The notes under the pieces: model-generated
What the model saw: only the letters and a program-made list of their open reading frames with translations
The model's database searches: none
What the model was told of the DNA's origin: nothing
Translations under genes and position numbers: made by a program
In this document: in pieces, positions 8,982-17,345 of the stretch
Position numbering within the stretch: position 1 is the first letter of the stretch
How the letters are laid out: each line of letters opens with the position of its first letter
DNA from: Lentilitoribacter sp. Alg239-R112
GTDB taxonomy: Bacteria; Pseudomonadota; Alphaproteobacteria; Rhizobiales; Rhizobiaceae
NCBI RefSeq assembly: GCF_900537175.1
Contig: NZ_LS999833.1
Coordinates: 992,001 to 1,056,000, forward strand
Length of the DNA: 64,000 bases
Direction of reading: 5' to 3'

Positions 8982-9954
8982 GCCGGCGAAACTCTGTATT
9001 GAAGCTGGATTTGCTAACAAATCCAGCTTCAAACATCACTTCAGTTATTGGCAAATCTGTTTCACTCAAAATCTTTTTTGCAAGCGATATGCGATAATTA
9101 TTTATATAACGGGAAAAATTTTCACCCGTTGATCTGTTAATAGCTTCGGAGACATTACGAACCGGGACAGATAACCTTTTAGCAACACGCGCCAGCGTTA
9201 AATTGCTATCAGTGTATAGCCTCTTTTCAACCATCATTTTTTCCAATCTAGCTATCATCTCAACGTCCTGATCGGTTGGTTCTTTGCAAGCAGTTGTATC
9301 TGAAATTGAAGTTCGTAAAATCAAAGGCAAGCCGAGTAAGGCAACAATGAAAATAAATGCGGTAAACAGGCCTGATACGCCAGTTACATATTTTACAACG
9401 GATACATTGTCAGCAAAAATCGCCGCTACAATTATCAAACCATCGAGAGTAACCATCATCGCAAACAAAAACACTGTCGCAGATATAGCTGCCCGCACGA
9501 TGTTCAATCCATTGGGTGGAATTTGCTTAAAAGCATCACTTTCATACCTTAATAATCCAGCAGTTTTAATGAGATAGATACCAGTAATCCCGAGTATAAA
9601 AAAATCAGCCGACACCAAGATTTTTGCTATCATCACAGCTTGTGAGACCAGTACAGGCAACCAGTTCCAATAAAATAGCTGTTTAAAGGGTGACGGCGTC
9701 TCTTGTGTGAGTGCCCTAAAACCAAGATAAGCCGACGGCGCAATCATTACGGCGATGAGAGGCTGTAGATCTGCCGCCAATTGAGATTGGAATGATAAAC
9801 GCATTCCTAAAAGCAGTCCAATCACAGCCAACAATAGAAAAAATGCAGTTAGATAAAACCGTGCTTGGAAAATGACCCGGTCATTTTGCGAAAGGGCAAA
9901 TGCAGCGATGATTGTTAAGATGCTCACAATCCAAACAAGCGGAAATGTTATCAC
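8929..9954 (-). CDS. Membrane-anchored AraC-family transcriptional regulator
   Basis: The N-terminal two thirds (residues 1 to about 215) is a run of hydrophobic helices, six or seven by eye, beginning with ITFPLVWIVSILTIIAAFAL. The C-terminal 100 residues form an AraC DNA-binding domain: LTLARVAKRLSVPVRNVSEA is the first HTH, and ITEVMFEAGFVSKSSFNTEF then TGLTPSLYR the second. This layout is known from small groups of proteobacterial AraC regulators with a membrane sensor. The signal it senses is unknown. Its upstream region holds the second copy of the 18-base motif, suggesting autoregulation and control of the neighbouring exported protein. Confidence 0.85.
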   Translation of the reverse strand: MITFPLVWIVSILTIIAAFALSQNDRVIFQARFYLTAFFLLLAVIGLLLGMRLSFQSQLAADLQPLIAVMIAPSAYLGFRALTQETPSPFKQLFYWNWLPVLVSQAVMIAKILVSADFFILGITGIYLIKTAGLLRYESDAFKQIPPNGLNIVRAAISATVFLFAMMVTLDGLIIVAAIFADNVSVVKYVTGVSGLFTAFIFIVALLGLPLILRTSISDTTACKEPTDQDVEMIARLEKMMVEKRLYTDSNLTLARVAKRLSVPVRNVSEAINRSTGENFSRYINNYRISLAKKILSETDLPITEVMFEAGFVSKSSFNTEFRRLTGLTPSLYRESLSNSN

Positions 9955-10046
9955 GAACTACAACTCTTCTCTAGTGCCTGAGATGAGAAGTACATATCAT
10001 CAAAAATTAAATTCGAATATATCTGATACTCTAATTGTGGTTTGGA

Positions 10047-10064
10047 ATCGCAATACCGAACGCT
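10047..10064 (+). promoter_or_regulatory. Copy 2 of the shared upstream motif
   Basis: ATCGCAATACCGAACGCT, 15 of 18 identical to the copy at 8229-8246. It lies about 93 bases before the start of the AraC-type gene, close to the roughly 100-base distance of copy 1 from its gene. Extending left adds a GTT and one more A in register in both copies. Confidence 0.4.
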
Positions 10065-10103
10065 AAATCATCATAGACAGAGCAACTATTCTAAATGTAC
10101 ATA

Positions 10104-10916
10104 CTATTCTTCACGGATAGTCATGCTTGCAGATATGGGCATCCCATTGGTAGCGTAGGCTCTATGGTCATTGGTATTTAGTGTGATGGATACGATATGC
10201 TCTCCGGGTGGAAGTTTGCCAATTCTTGCATTCAAGGAATACATTCTTTGGAGCTTTAACCCATTTAGATATAGGTGACCGTGCCCCTGTCCGTTCTTGT
10301 GTGCAGCTGGATCAGTTTCTGGTTCAAAGAATTCAAAGTTTTGAGTGGTCAAATCAATCATCCATTCATGATTTTCAGCTTTTTGAACTGACATTTCCAC
10401 TCGCGGAATATTAAGCCCACTTTCGACATTAAAGACAGCATCTGCACTATGCATTGAATGGTCCATTTTCCCATCCACTGCATCCGACGACATATCACCC
10501 ATTTTCGACATATCTGATATAACAGCTTTGACGGGAACAGATCCAGCTTTCGCAAACTGCAGAACAAGAGGAATGAATTCACCATTTTTCTTGTTTACAC
10601 CGTTAAGCATAAGCATTACATGCACACCATCGGGCGACAGGCTTGGCTTGGCACCTTGCGGAACTGCCAACCCTTTATCGGATGTATTCCCCATGAAGAA
10701 CGCCTTTTCAGCATCCTTTGCTGTCACTGAAGTAAGGGTGTCTGGTGCACCATTATTCTCCATCGACATATACACAGCATACATGTTCTCGCTCACTGGA
10801 ACGGCGCGAACATCCGAGAACAATATTGGTGATTTCGAACCATTTAGGATCCAAAGCATTCCAATTGATACAAAAATCAATATGATAAGAATAAGTTGTT
10901 TGATTTTGGATTTCAT
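10104..10916 (-). CDS. PCu(A)C-like copper-binding protein with an additional C-terminal domain
   Basis: After one N-terminal membrane helix (LILIILIFVSIGMLWIL), the first half resembles PCu(A)C periplasmic copper chaperones: VYMSMENNGAPD, a variable loop, then SPDGVHVMLMLNG, which matches the conserved HxM end of the motif. The usual upstream His of the copper site appears replaced (EKAFFM instead of a HET-type segment). A Met/His-rich linker (SKMGDMSS, KMDHSMHS) follows. The C-terminal half contains HGHLYLNGLKLQR and LPPGEHIVSITLNTNDH, another likely metal-binding domain I cannot name. The ATG at 10916 has a weak GGA eight bases upstream; the frame also runs to an ATG at 10940. Divergent from the membrane protein at 10976. 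A role in copper handling is inferred. Confidence 0.65.
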   Translation of the reverse strand: MKSKIKQLILIILIFVSIGMLWILNGSKSPILFSDVRAVPVSENMYAVYMSMENNGAPDTLTSVTAKDAEKAFFMGNTSDKGLAVPQGAKPSLSPDGVHVMLMLNGVNKKNGEFIPLVLQFAKAGSVPVKAVISDMSKMGDMSSDAVDGKMDHSMHSADAVFNVESGLNIPRVEMSVQKAENHEWMIDLTTQNFEFFEPETDPAAHKNGQGHGHLYLNGLKLQRMYSLNARIGKLPPGEHIVSITLNTNDHRAYATNGMPISASMTIREE

Positions 10917-10975
10917 TGCACATGTCCATTTTATTGGCATACTAACGTTGCTGTCTATTCTTTAGGTATCAAGAT

Positions 10976-12433
10976 ATGAATGTTTGTTATGTCGGTAAAA
11001 CAGCTTTGATGACAATGCTCGTTCTGCTTATTAATTCAGAATTTGTGAACGCTCACGTTTCCGAACAAGGCATTGTTCTTCTATTGCCAACGGACACCTA
11101 TATCTTAAGCGGCTGCCTTGCCGTGATCGTATCTATGATCATCCTGGCTTTTTTACAACACGATAAAATATTTCTGATTTTCACTCCGTTCAAGATCAGG
11201 TTTTCAAATTGTGATTTTATACTAGAAAACCACTTCTTAAAAGACATGGTCAGCATCATGTCACTCATAATTATCATTGCTTTGATTAACATCGGGTCAT
11301 TTGGCTCACGTGATCCGCTTACTAATTTACTTCCGTTGACCATCTGGACATTCTGGTGGATTGCAATTTTCATCGTACATTGCATCCTAGGAAACATTTG
11401 GAGTTGGATTAATCCCTGGACGGGTTTTTATAATCAGGTTTTAGGTAACTCAAAAAAATGGCTGCAACTTCCAACGCAGATTGGGCATAGTCCGGCTATA
11501 ATTCTATTTATTGCTTTTTACATTTTTATTATTGCCGATATAGCCCCCGCAGACCCGGCCCGATTATCCAACGTTGTGTTTGTATACCTCGTCTTCACCT
11601 TTATTGGCATGATAACTTTTGGCGCTAAAGATTGGCTGGAAAGAGTTGAATGTTTTACGATCTTATTCAAATTCTTCTCGCTATTATCTCCCATTAAAAT
11701 CGAGCCGAATGGCGGCGGTTTGTCTTTTGGGCTACCGGGTTGGAAAGCTGTCCAGAATGGAAAATATTCAATATCGCAAGCTTTGTTTTTTCTCACAGTA
11801 CTCGCATCTGGAAGCTTTGACGGAGTGAATGAGACATTTTGGTGGCTTGGGCAAATAGGTATCAATCCGCTTGCATTCCCAGGCCGTTCAGCAGTTGTTT
11901 TCCAGTCAACAGGCGGAATGTTGATGGCAAATATTCTTCTTTATGCAATTTTTGCAGCGAGTATTTATATTGGTTTGAAAATACTAGACGTGGCGTCGAT
12001 ACCAAACGCTGCTAAGGAAAATAGTGCGATTGATTTTGGAACGGCATTTAGCACCTTAACGATTTCCGTTTTGCCGATTGCAGCCGTTTATCACTTTTCC
12101 CATTATCTAACATCTCTTATGGTGGACGTGCAGTATTTCATCGCAGCAATATCTGATCCGCTTTCTAACGGAGCAAATTATCTCCGCTTAGCAAATTATC
12201 AAGTTACAGCAGGTTTTTTAAATGATGTTTCGGAGGTTAAAAAAATCTGGCTAACACAAGCAGGTGTGGTGGTTGCCGGGCATATTATCGCAGCACTTAT
12301 GGCTCATTTCATGATAGCAAAACTATTCTCAAAGCGCAGAGACGCCATTCTTTTTCACACACCTATTGCATTATTTATGTCGGCCTATACTTGGTTTGGC
12401 TTGTGGTTACTCGCTTCACCTAGAGGAGCATAG
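10976..12433 (+). CDS. Polytopic membrane protein of uncharacterised family, possibly copper-linked
   Basis: A 485-residue membrane protein with roughly ten to twelve hydrophobic helices and a cleavable-looking N-terminus ending in VNAHVSEQG. Distinctive segments are IGSFGSRDPLTNLLPLTIWT, WSWINPWTGFYN and SFDGVNETFWWLG. From memory, relatives are annotated as conserved membrane proteins or, loosely, fenitrothion-hydrolase-like; no function is established by this sequence. It shares a 59-base divergent region with the PCu(A)C-like gene, so joint expression and a role in metal transport or assembly are possible. It is separated from the next operon by about 97 bases. Confidence 0.6.
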   Translation: MNVCYVGKTALMTMLVLLINSEFVNAHVSEQGIVLLLPTDTYILSGCLAVIVSMIILAFLQHDKIFLIFTPFKIRFSNCDFILENHFLKDMVSIMSLIIIIALINIGSFGSRDPLTNLLPLTIWTFWWIAIFIVHCILGNIWSWINPWTGFYNQVLGNSKKWLQLPTQIGHSPAIILFIAFYIFIIADIAPADPARLSNVVFVYLVFTFIGMITFGAKDWLERVECFTILFKFFSLLSPIKIEPNGGGLSFGLPGWKAVQNGKYSISQALFFLTVLASGSFDGVNETFWWLGQIGINPLAFPGRSAVVFQSTGGMLMANILLYAIFAASIYIGLKILDVASIPNAAKENSAIDFGTAFSTLTISVLPIAAVYHFSHYLTSLMVDVQYFIAAISDPLSNGANYLRLANYQVTAGFLNDVSEVKKIWLTQAGVVVAGHIIAALMAHFMIAKLFSKRRDAILFHTPIALFMSAYTWFGLWLLASPRGA

Positions 12434-12466
12434 ACAAATTCCGACGATTAAAAAAAACTGGACAAT

Positions 12467-12484
12467 TCGTTAGTATACATACAA
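12467..12484 (+). promoter_or_regulatory. Candidate MarR operator upstream of the Liv-type importer
   Basis: TCGTTAGTATACATACAA keeps the left arm and centre of the palindrome found at three other promoters in this island (TCRTTNGTAYACW), but the right arm is degenerate. It ends 46 bases before the ATG at 12531. It is the weakest of the four copies; I see no convincing -35/-10 pair around it. Confidence 0.45.
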
Positions 12485-12530
12485 ACTATCAATCATTGGG
12501 ATTGAATAATAGATTTTTGGAGAGAACAAT

Positions 12531-13829
12531 ATGACAAAAAAGAAACAAAGTTCATCACAATTCACGCGTCGCGGTGCCCTTAAAGGAATCGGAGCGAGTG
12601 CTCTATTGGCCACGACAGGCCTTCCAAAAATGATGGGTTACGCTCAGGCACAAACCTCTGAGCCGATTAAAATTGGATTTCAAGTCCACAGAACTGGAAT
12701 CGGATCGGCCTATGGTCGCTGGTATGATCGCACAACAATGGCAGCTGTAAAACGAATTAACGATATGGGGGGCATCAACGGGCGATCTGTTGAAATCGTA
12801 GCCGAGGATGATGGTACAGACCCAAAACGTGGTGCGGAAGTTGTAGAAAAATTTGCAAGTCAACATAATTGTGACATCGCTTTTGGTACCTTATTTAGTC
12901 ATGTTGTATTTGGTTCTGCTCCTCGAGCGGGTGAACTCAAACTTCCTTATTTTGTTGTTTCAGAAGGTCACCACGTCGCAAGCGGAAAACTCAATAGATA
13001 TACGCTTCAGCCGGGCATTACAGATGTTAAGAGTCAGGTGCAGGCAATGGCTCCATATATTGGCGCGAATTTGGGTAAGAAGGTCACAATGATCTATCCT
13101 GACTTTGCGTTTGGACATGACCACCGAGATTTCTTCAGTGAAGCGATTGAACGCGAAGGAGGAACTGTCGTTGCAAAAATTGCTGTCCCACCTGCTGAAA
13201 CATCATTTACAAAGTACTTCCCGAAAATTCCTCGTGATACTGATGTTGTATACCACGTCATGGTTGGCCCCGCTGTTCTAACATTTGTTAAAGAGCTTGG
13301 GGAATTCTTTGGTCCAAACAAACCAGAAATTTTTGGCTTTATCGATAGCCTGGAAGCAACTGATCTTGCGAGCCCCGGATTAGAATTCTTGGAAGGAACA
13401 TACTTCTGGGAGGGAATGCCTCGTTACGCTCAGGCAGATCAGACATCTCACGACAAAATGTATCGTGAAGCGGTTGGCGTTGATGAGAACGGTGCTTCAA
13501 CAAGTGATTCAAAGGATGTCTCCACCTACGCTCATATGTTTGGCTGTTGGGAAACTCTGAATATCGTTAAAGCAGGTATGGAAGCCTCCGACTATCAGGG
13601 TCCAAAAGATCGTGCGAAACTGATCGAAGCTGTAGAAGCAATGTCGGACATGCCACTATCAGATGATCATCCTCAGGGCACGAAACGCTTTAATGGCAAG
13701 ACCCACCAAACATTCGGACATCAATATATTTCCAAAGTCACCGATGGAAAACTTATTCTTGCACACACGACATCGATTGAAGACACCCTATATGAAGACG
13801 AAGTCGATTATACAACGCAGACATTTTAA
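12531..13829 (+). CDS. Branched-chain-amino-acid-type ABC transporter substrate-binding protein, Tat-exported
   Basis: A 432-residue periplasmic ligand-binding protein of the LivK/urea-amide class (Peripla_BP_6). The N-terminus carries a twin-arginine signal: TRRGALKGIGASALL with cleavage near YAQA. The fold starts at EPIKIGFQVHRTG and includes NDMGGINGRSVEIVAEDDG, characteristic of the class. GGAGAG sits six bases before the ATG. Liv-type proteins in alphaproteobacteria bind amino acids, urea, amides or aromatic acids. The operon is followed directly by nicotinate-type catabolic genes and has a related operator, so nicotinate or a related pyridine carboxylate is the inferred ligand. Confidence 0.85.
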   Translation: MTKKKQSSSQFTRRGALKGIGASALLATTGLPKMMGYAQAQTSEPIKIGFQVHRTGIGSAYGRWYDRTTMAAVKRINDMGGINGRSVEIVAEDDGTDPKRGAEVVEKFASQHNCDIAFGTLFSHVVFGSAPRAGELKLPYFVVSEGHHVASGKLNRYTLQPGITDVKSQVQAMAPYIGANLGKKVTMIYPDFAFGHDHRDFFSEAIEREGGTVVAKIAVPPAETSFTKYFPKIPRDTDVVYHVMVGPAVLTFVKELGEFFGPNKPEIFGFIDSLEATDLASPGLEFLEGTYFWEGMPRYAQADQTSHDKMYREAVGVDENGASTSDSKDVSTYAHMFGCWETLNIVKAGMEASDYQGPKDRAKLIEAVEAMSDMPLSDDHPQGTKRFNGKTHQTFGHQYISKVTDGKLILAHTTSIEDTLYEDEVDYTTQTF

Positions 13830-13866
13830 TCGCTGAATAGAACTTTGAAATAACTGTGAGACAATA

Positions 13867-14793
13867 ATGGATTTTGGTCCTCATTTGATGCTGGCCTCTC
13901 TTGAAGGGGCCGTCATCTCCGCTGTTCTTATTCTAACGGCGATGGGTTTAAGCATTGTGTTCGGCGTTATGCGCGTTGTAAACGTTGCGCATGGTGAGTT
14001 CTTCATGCTCGGCGCTGTTGTTGCATGGTGGGTTACAAGTTTAGTAACCGGCCATCCCGCACTGGGATTTATCGCTGCCCTACTCATCGCTCCCGTCGTC
14101 GTTGGTGTCATTGCAGCTTTTGCTGACAGGCTTATTTTACAGAAAATTGATTATGATCCTGATCGAACAATTGTTGGCACAATTGGTCTTCTATACATCA
14201 TTCAACAGGTTACATTGATGACCTTTGGTCCGGATGCACGACCAGTGGAGGCTCCGTTTAATCATCGATTAGCCCTACCTTGGTTTGAATTTGGGGATCA
14301 GGGTTTTCAGATGATTTGGCCTTGGGGCCTCTCTATCACCAGCTACAAGCTATTCGTAATCTTTGCTGCGATTACGATCTTATTGGCACTTTGGATGCTC
14401 ATGACCAGAACCAAGATTGGGCTGATCATGCGCGCGACCCAACAAGATAAAGAAATGGCAGGTGCGTTTGGGATCCCTGTTAAAAAAGTCTATGCGTGGG
14501 TTTTCGGGCTTGGCGCTGGGTTAGCTGCTATCGGTGCAGTTCTTATTGTTCCGGTTCAACAAGCTCATTATCTGATGGGCCATGACCCACTACTTCTCTC
14601 TTTCATCGTCGTTATAATTGGTGGTTTGGGAAGCCTACCAGGAACTGTCATTGCAGCCGTTTTAATTGGCATGAGTGATGGCATTATATCAGTCTTCTTT
14701 TCACCAACCCTTGCAAAAATTATCGCAACTGTTCTGGTTGCTATGGTTTTGGTATTTCGTCCGCGAGGATTGATGGGGAAATATCAGACATGA
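13867..14793 (+). CDS. ABC transporter permease, LivH type
   Basis: A 308-residue inner-membrane permease with eight or so helices and the LivH hallmark segments GLSIVFGVMRVVNVAHGEFFML near the N-terminus and VVIIGGLGSLPGTVIAAVL near the C-terminus. It overlaps the following permease gene by ATGA. It forms the translocation path with the LivM-type protein. Confidence 0.9.
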   Translation: MDFGPHLMLASLEGAVISAVLILTAMGLSIVFGVMRVVNVAHGEFFMLGAVVAWWVTSLVTGHPALGFIAALLIAPVVVGVIAAFADRLILQKIDYDPDRTIVGTIGLLYIIQQVTLMTFGPDARPVEAPFNHRLALPWFEFGDQGFQMIWPWGLSITSYKLFVIFAAITILLALWMLMTRTKIGLIMRATQQDKEMAGAFGIPVKKVYAWVFGLGAGLAAIGAVLIVPVQQAHYLMGHDPLLLSFIVVIIGGLGSLPGTVIAAVLIGMSDGIISVFFSPTLAKIIATVLVAMVLVFRPRGLMGKYQT

Positions 14794-15734
14794 CAAATTC
14801 CCACCGCTCTAACCTTCTTCACATAGGCATCGTCGTAATTTTAGCATGCTCATTCATTATACTTCCTGAATACCATTCAGGAAATCTGGCCCGTATTTTG
14901 GTGCTCACGGTTTATGCAATGGGCTATAATCTTCTATTTGGTTATACGGGGCTGCTCAGCCTAGGCCATGCGTTGTTCTTTGCTGCCGGGATGTATGGCT
15001 TAGGCCTGACCATGCAGTTTTTTGATTTCAGCCCTATTACAGCATTTGCTGCAGGGCTTGTGGTGACTGCAATTGTCGGGTTGGCAATCGGCTTCCTTGC
15101 TTTGCGAACAACAGGGGTGGCATTCATGATCGTCACACTTATGTTTGCTCAGGCTGGATATCTGACAATTCTCTATTTTGGTGAATATACGCGTGGTGAC
15201 GAAGGTTTTGTCATACAACAAGCAGATCGCATGCTCGGCAATATTGACCTTACAAGTCCGGCCGGAAGGTTCTACGCAGCGTTATTTCTGTTTTCTATCT
15301 GCTTCTTTATCATTGCTTACATTGTCCGATCCGGATTTGGGCTGGCGCTCATTGCAATCAGGGAAAATGAGCAACGGGCAAAAATGCTGGGTTACGATGT
15401 AACCTTGTTAAAATTGCAAGCCATTGTAATTTCCGCAGTAATGTCTGGCGCAGGCGGCGCTGCCTATGCATTACTTTTTGGATATGCGGGCGCGACATTT
15501 GCAACTGTCCAATATTCAATTTTCCCTCTCCTATGGGTCCTGCTTGGCGGTGCGGGTGTAACGATCGGCCCATTAATTGGCACAATATTCATGTTCTATC
15601 TGATCGATTATTCAAGTGCGATTACGCCCGCTTACATGCTTATCGCGGGACTAGTCTTGGTTCTGCTAACCGTATTTGCTCCGCAGGGTATCGCTGGTGA
15701 GTTGAAACGGAGGTACTTTAAATGGCTCCCGTAA
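14790..15734 (+). CDS. ABC transporter permease, LivM type
   Basis: A 314-residue partner permease with LivM signatures YNLLFGYTGLLSLGHALFFA and the cytoplasmic coupling loop SGFGLALIAIRENEQRAKMLG. Start coupled to the upstream gene by ATGA; its 3' end overlaps the LivG-type gene by 13 bases. Confidence 0.9.
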   Translation: MTNSHRSNLLHIGIVVILACSFIILPEYHSGNLARILVLTVYAMGYNLLFGYTGLLSLGHALFFAAGMYGLGLTMQFFDFSPITAFAAGLVVTAIVGLAIGFLALRTTGVAFMIVTLMFAQAGYLTILYFGEYTRGDEGFVIQQADRMLGNIDLTSPAGRFYAALFLFSICFFIIAYIVRSGFGLALIAIRENEQRAKMLGYDVTLLKLQAIVISAVMSGAGGAAYALLFGYAGATFATVQYSIFPLLWVLLGGAGVTIGPLIGTIFMFYLIDYSSAITPAYMLIAGLVLVLLTVFAPQGIAGELKRRYFKWLP

Positions 15735-16453
15735 ACATCCTTGAAACGCGCGGCTTGAGCAAATCCTATGGTGGCGTACGTGCTAATCACAATATTGATT
15801 TTTCTTTGCCCGAGGGAAAAATCACAGCTTTGATTGGGCCAAATGGTGCTGGTAAGTCCACCTTTGTTGGCATGTTATGCGGACGCATTGAAGCAAGTGA
15901 AGGTAAAGTACTTTTTGAAGGAAATGATGTTAGCCACCTTCCTGCTCACAAGCGCATTGGGCTGGGCATTGCTTATACATTTCAGATCACCTCAATTTTT
16001 GCTGGCCTGAGTGTGGAGATGAACGTAGAACTTGCTGCTCGTCAGTTGAAAGCAAGAACGAAAAATGCAGTAAAACTAAAAGTTACTGAAGTGCTCGATC
16101 GAATTGGTTTAGCTGACCGTCGTGAACAAACAGCGGGGGATTTGAGTTACGGTCACCAAAGAATGTTAGAAATTGCCATGGGGCTGGCACAAGAACCCAA
16201 ACTATTTATTCTTGATGAACCAACGCAAGGTTTAGCCGAATCCGAAATTCAGAATTTTGTTATTCTTATGAAATCTCTTTCCAAGCATACAACCATCTTA
16301 CTCATTGAACACAATATGGATGTTGTTATGCAAACAGCGGATCACATAGCGGTATTAAATTTTGGTGAACTACTTGCGGAAGGAACTCCCAAGGAAATCC
16401 ATGAGAACGAAGCCGTGCAAAATGCATATTTAGGTACGACAGAAAATGCTTGA
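15722..16453 (+). CDS. ABC transporter ATP-binding protein, LivG type
   Basis: A 243-residue ATPase. Walker A GPNGAGKST, signature LSYGHQRM (LivG-like variant), Walker B LFILDEPTQGL, H-loop LIEHNMD. A GGAGG lies eight bases upstream of the ATG, inside the livM-type gene. Energises the importer together with the LivF-type subunit. Confidence 0.9.
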   Translation: MAPVNILETRGLSKSYGGVRANHNIDFSLPEGKITALIGPNGAGKSTFVGMLCGRIEASEGKVLFEGNDVSHLPAHKRIGLGIAYTFQITSIFAGLSVEMNVELAARQLKARTKNAVKLKVTEVLDRIGLADRREQTAGDLSYGHQRMLEIAMGLAQEPKLFILDEPTQGLAESEIQNFVILMKSLSKHTTILLIEHNMDVVMQTADHIAVLNFGELLAEGTPKEIHENEAVQNAYLGTTENA

Positions 16454-17141
16454 AGTAAGAGGTCTCAATTCGGCCTATGGCCAGGTCACTGTTCTCCATG
16501 GCGTATCGTTAACTGCGCAATCGGGAGAGATACATTGCGTTATGGGCCGTAATGGTGCTGGCAAAACCACACTATTAAAAACTATTATGGGAATTGTTCC
16601 TGCATTGTCAGGTGATGTATTACTCGACGGTCAAAGCTTGAACACTCTACCGGTGCATGAAATTCCGAAACTGGGCATTGGTTATATTCCGCAGGGGAGA
16701 CGCTTGTTCCCCGAACTTACAGTAGGCGAGAACATTGAAATTGGTCTTATGACTCGCAAAGTCAGCCCTGATACAAGGAATTGGATTTTAGATCTGTTTC
16801 CGCCTCTTGAAAATCGACTGGGGCAGCAAGCGGGCACACTTTCGGGCGGTGAACAGCAGATGTTGGCCACGGCGCGCGCGCTGGCATTGCGGCCCAAAGT
16901 CTTACTTCTTGACGAACCCACTGAAGGGTTACAACCGTCCATGATTGAACAAATTCGCCAAGTCGTCATTAAAATGCGTGATCAGGGATTTGCAATTATA
17001 TTGGTGGAACAACAAGTGGATGCAGTTGTATCAATTGCCGATAAAGTTACGATTATTGAGAATGGGAAGTCAGTCGAAACTATTTCGGGAGAAGCCTTGA
17101 AGACTTCACCCGAAAAGATAAGAAAATATCTGGGTGTCTGA
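16446..17141 (+). CDS. ABC transporter ATP-binding protein, LivF type
   Basis: A 231-residue ATPase: Walker A GRNGAGKTT, signature LSGGEQQML, Walker B VLLLDEPTEGLQPS, and VEQQVD in place of the usual H-loop His (LivF proteins commonly have Glu-Gln-Asn or similar here). It overlaps the LivG-type gene by eight bases and ends the importer operon. About 200 bases without a gene follow, holding the promoter and operator of the next operon. Confidence 0.9.
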   Translation: MLEVRGLNSAYGQVTVLHGVSLTAQSGEIHCVMGRNGAGKTTLLKTIMGIVPALSGDVLLDGQSLNTLPVHEIPKLGIGYIPQGRRLFPELTVGENIEIGLMTRKVSPDTRNWILDLFPPLENRLGQQAGTLSGGEQQMLATARALALRPKVLLLDEPTEGLQPSMIEQIRQVVIKMRDQGFAIILVEQQVDAVVSIADKVTIIENGKSVETISGEALKTSPEKIRKYLGV

Positions 17142-17289
17142 TCTAAGTTCCCAACTAAATTCTAACAATCTGTTTGAACCAGTACCAAAGTTATCGACAT
17201 TGTTTATTTGGCAGATATTCGTTGTTTCCGTTCTGTAAGTTGATGTTTATATGTGCAAACGATCACCCAGAGATACCCCATAAACACAA

Positions 17290-17336
17290 TTGACAAATAG
17301 CAAGGCTCATCTTATCATTCGTACACTAATGATAAG
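17290..17336 (+). promoter_or_regulatory. Promoter and MarR-type operator of the hydroxylase/reductase operon
   Basis: TTGACA at 17290-17295 is followed after 17 bases by TATCAT at 17313-17318, a good sigma-70-type promoter. Overlapping the -10 and start region is a dyad at 17311-17336 with perfect nine-base arms CTTATCATT and AATGATAAG around an eight-base centre. Its core fits TCATTNGTNNACNAATGA, the consensus shared with 27232-27249, 27329-27346 and, more weakly, 12467-12484. The position is that of a repressor site. The regulator is most likely the MarR protein encoded last in this operon. Confidence 0.75.
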
Positions 17337-17345
17337 AGGTATGGC

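Noticed and set aside
10528..10965. A 145-codon plus-strand frame opposite the copper-protein gene
   Set aside because: Antisense to the PCu(A)C-like gene, no family motif, and it ends inside the divergent promoter region.
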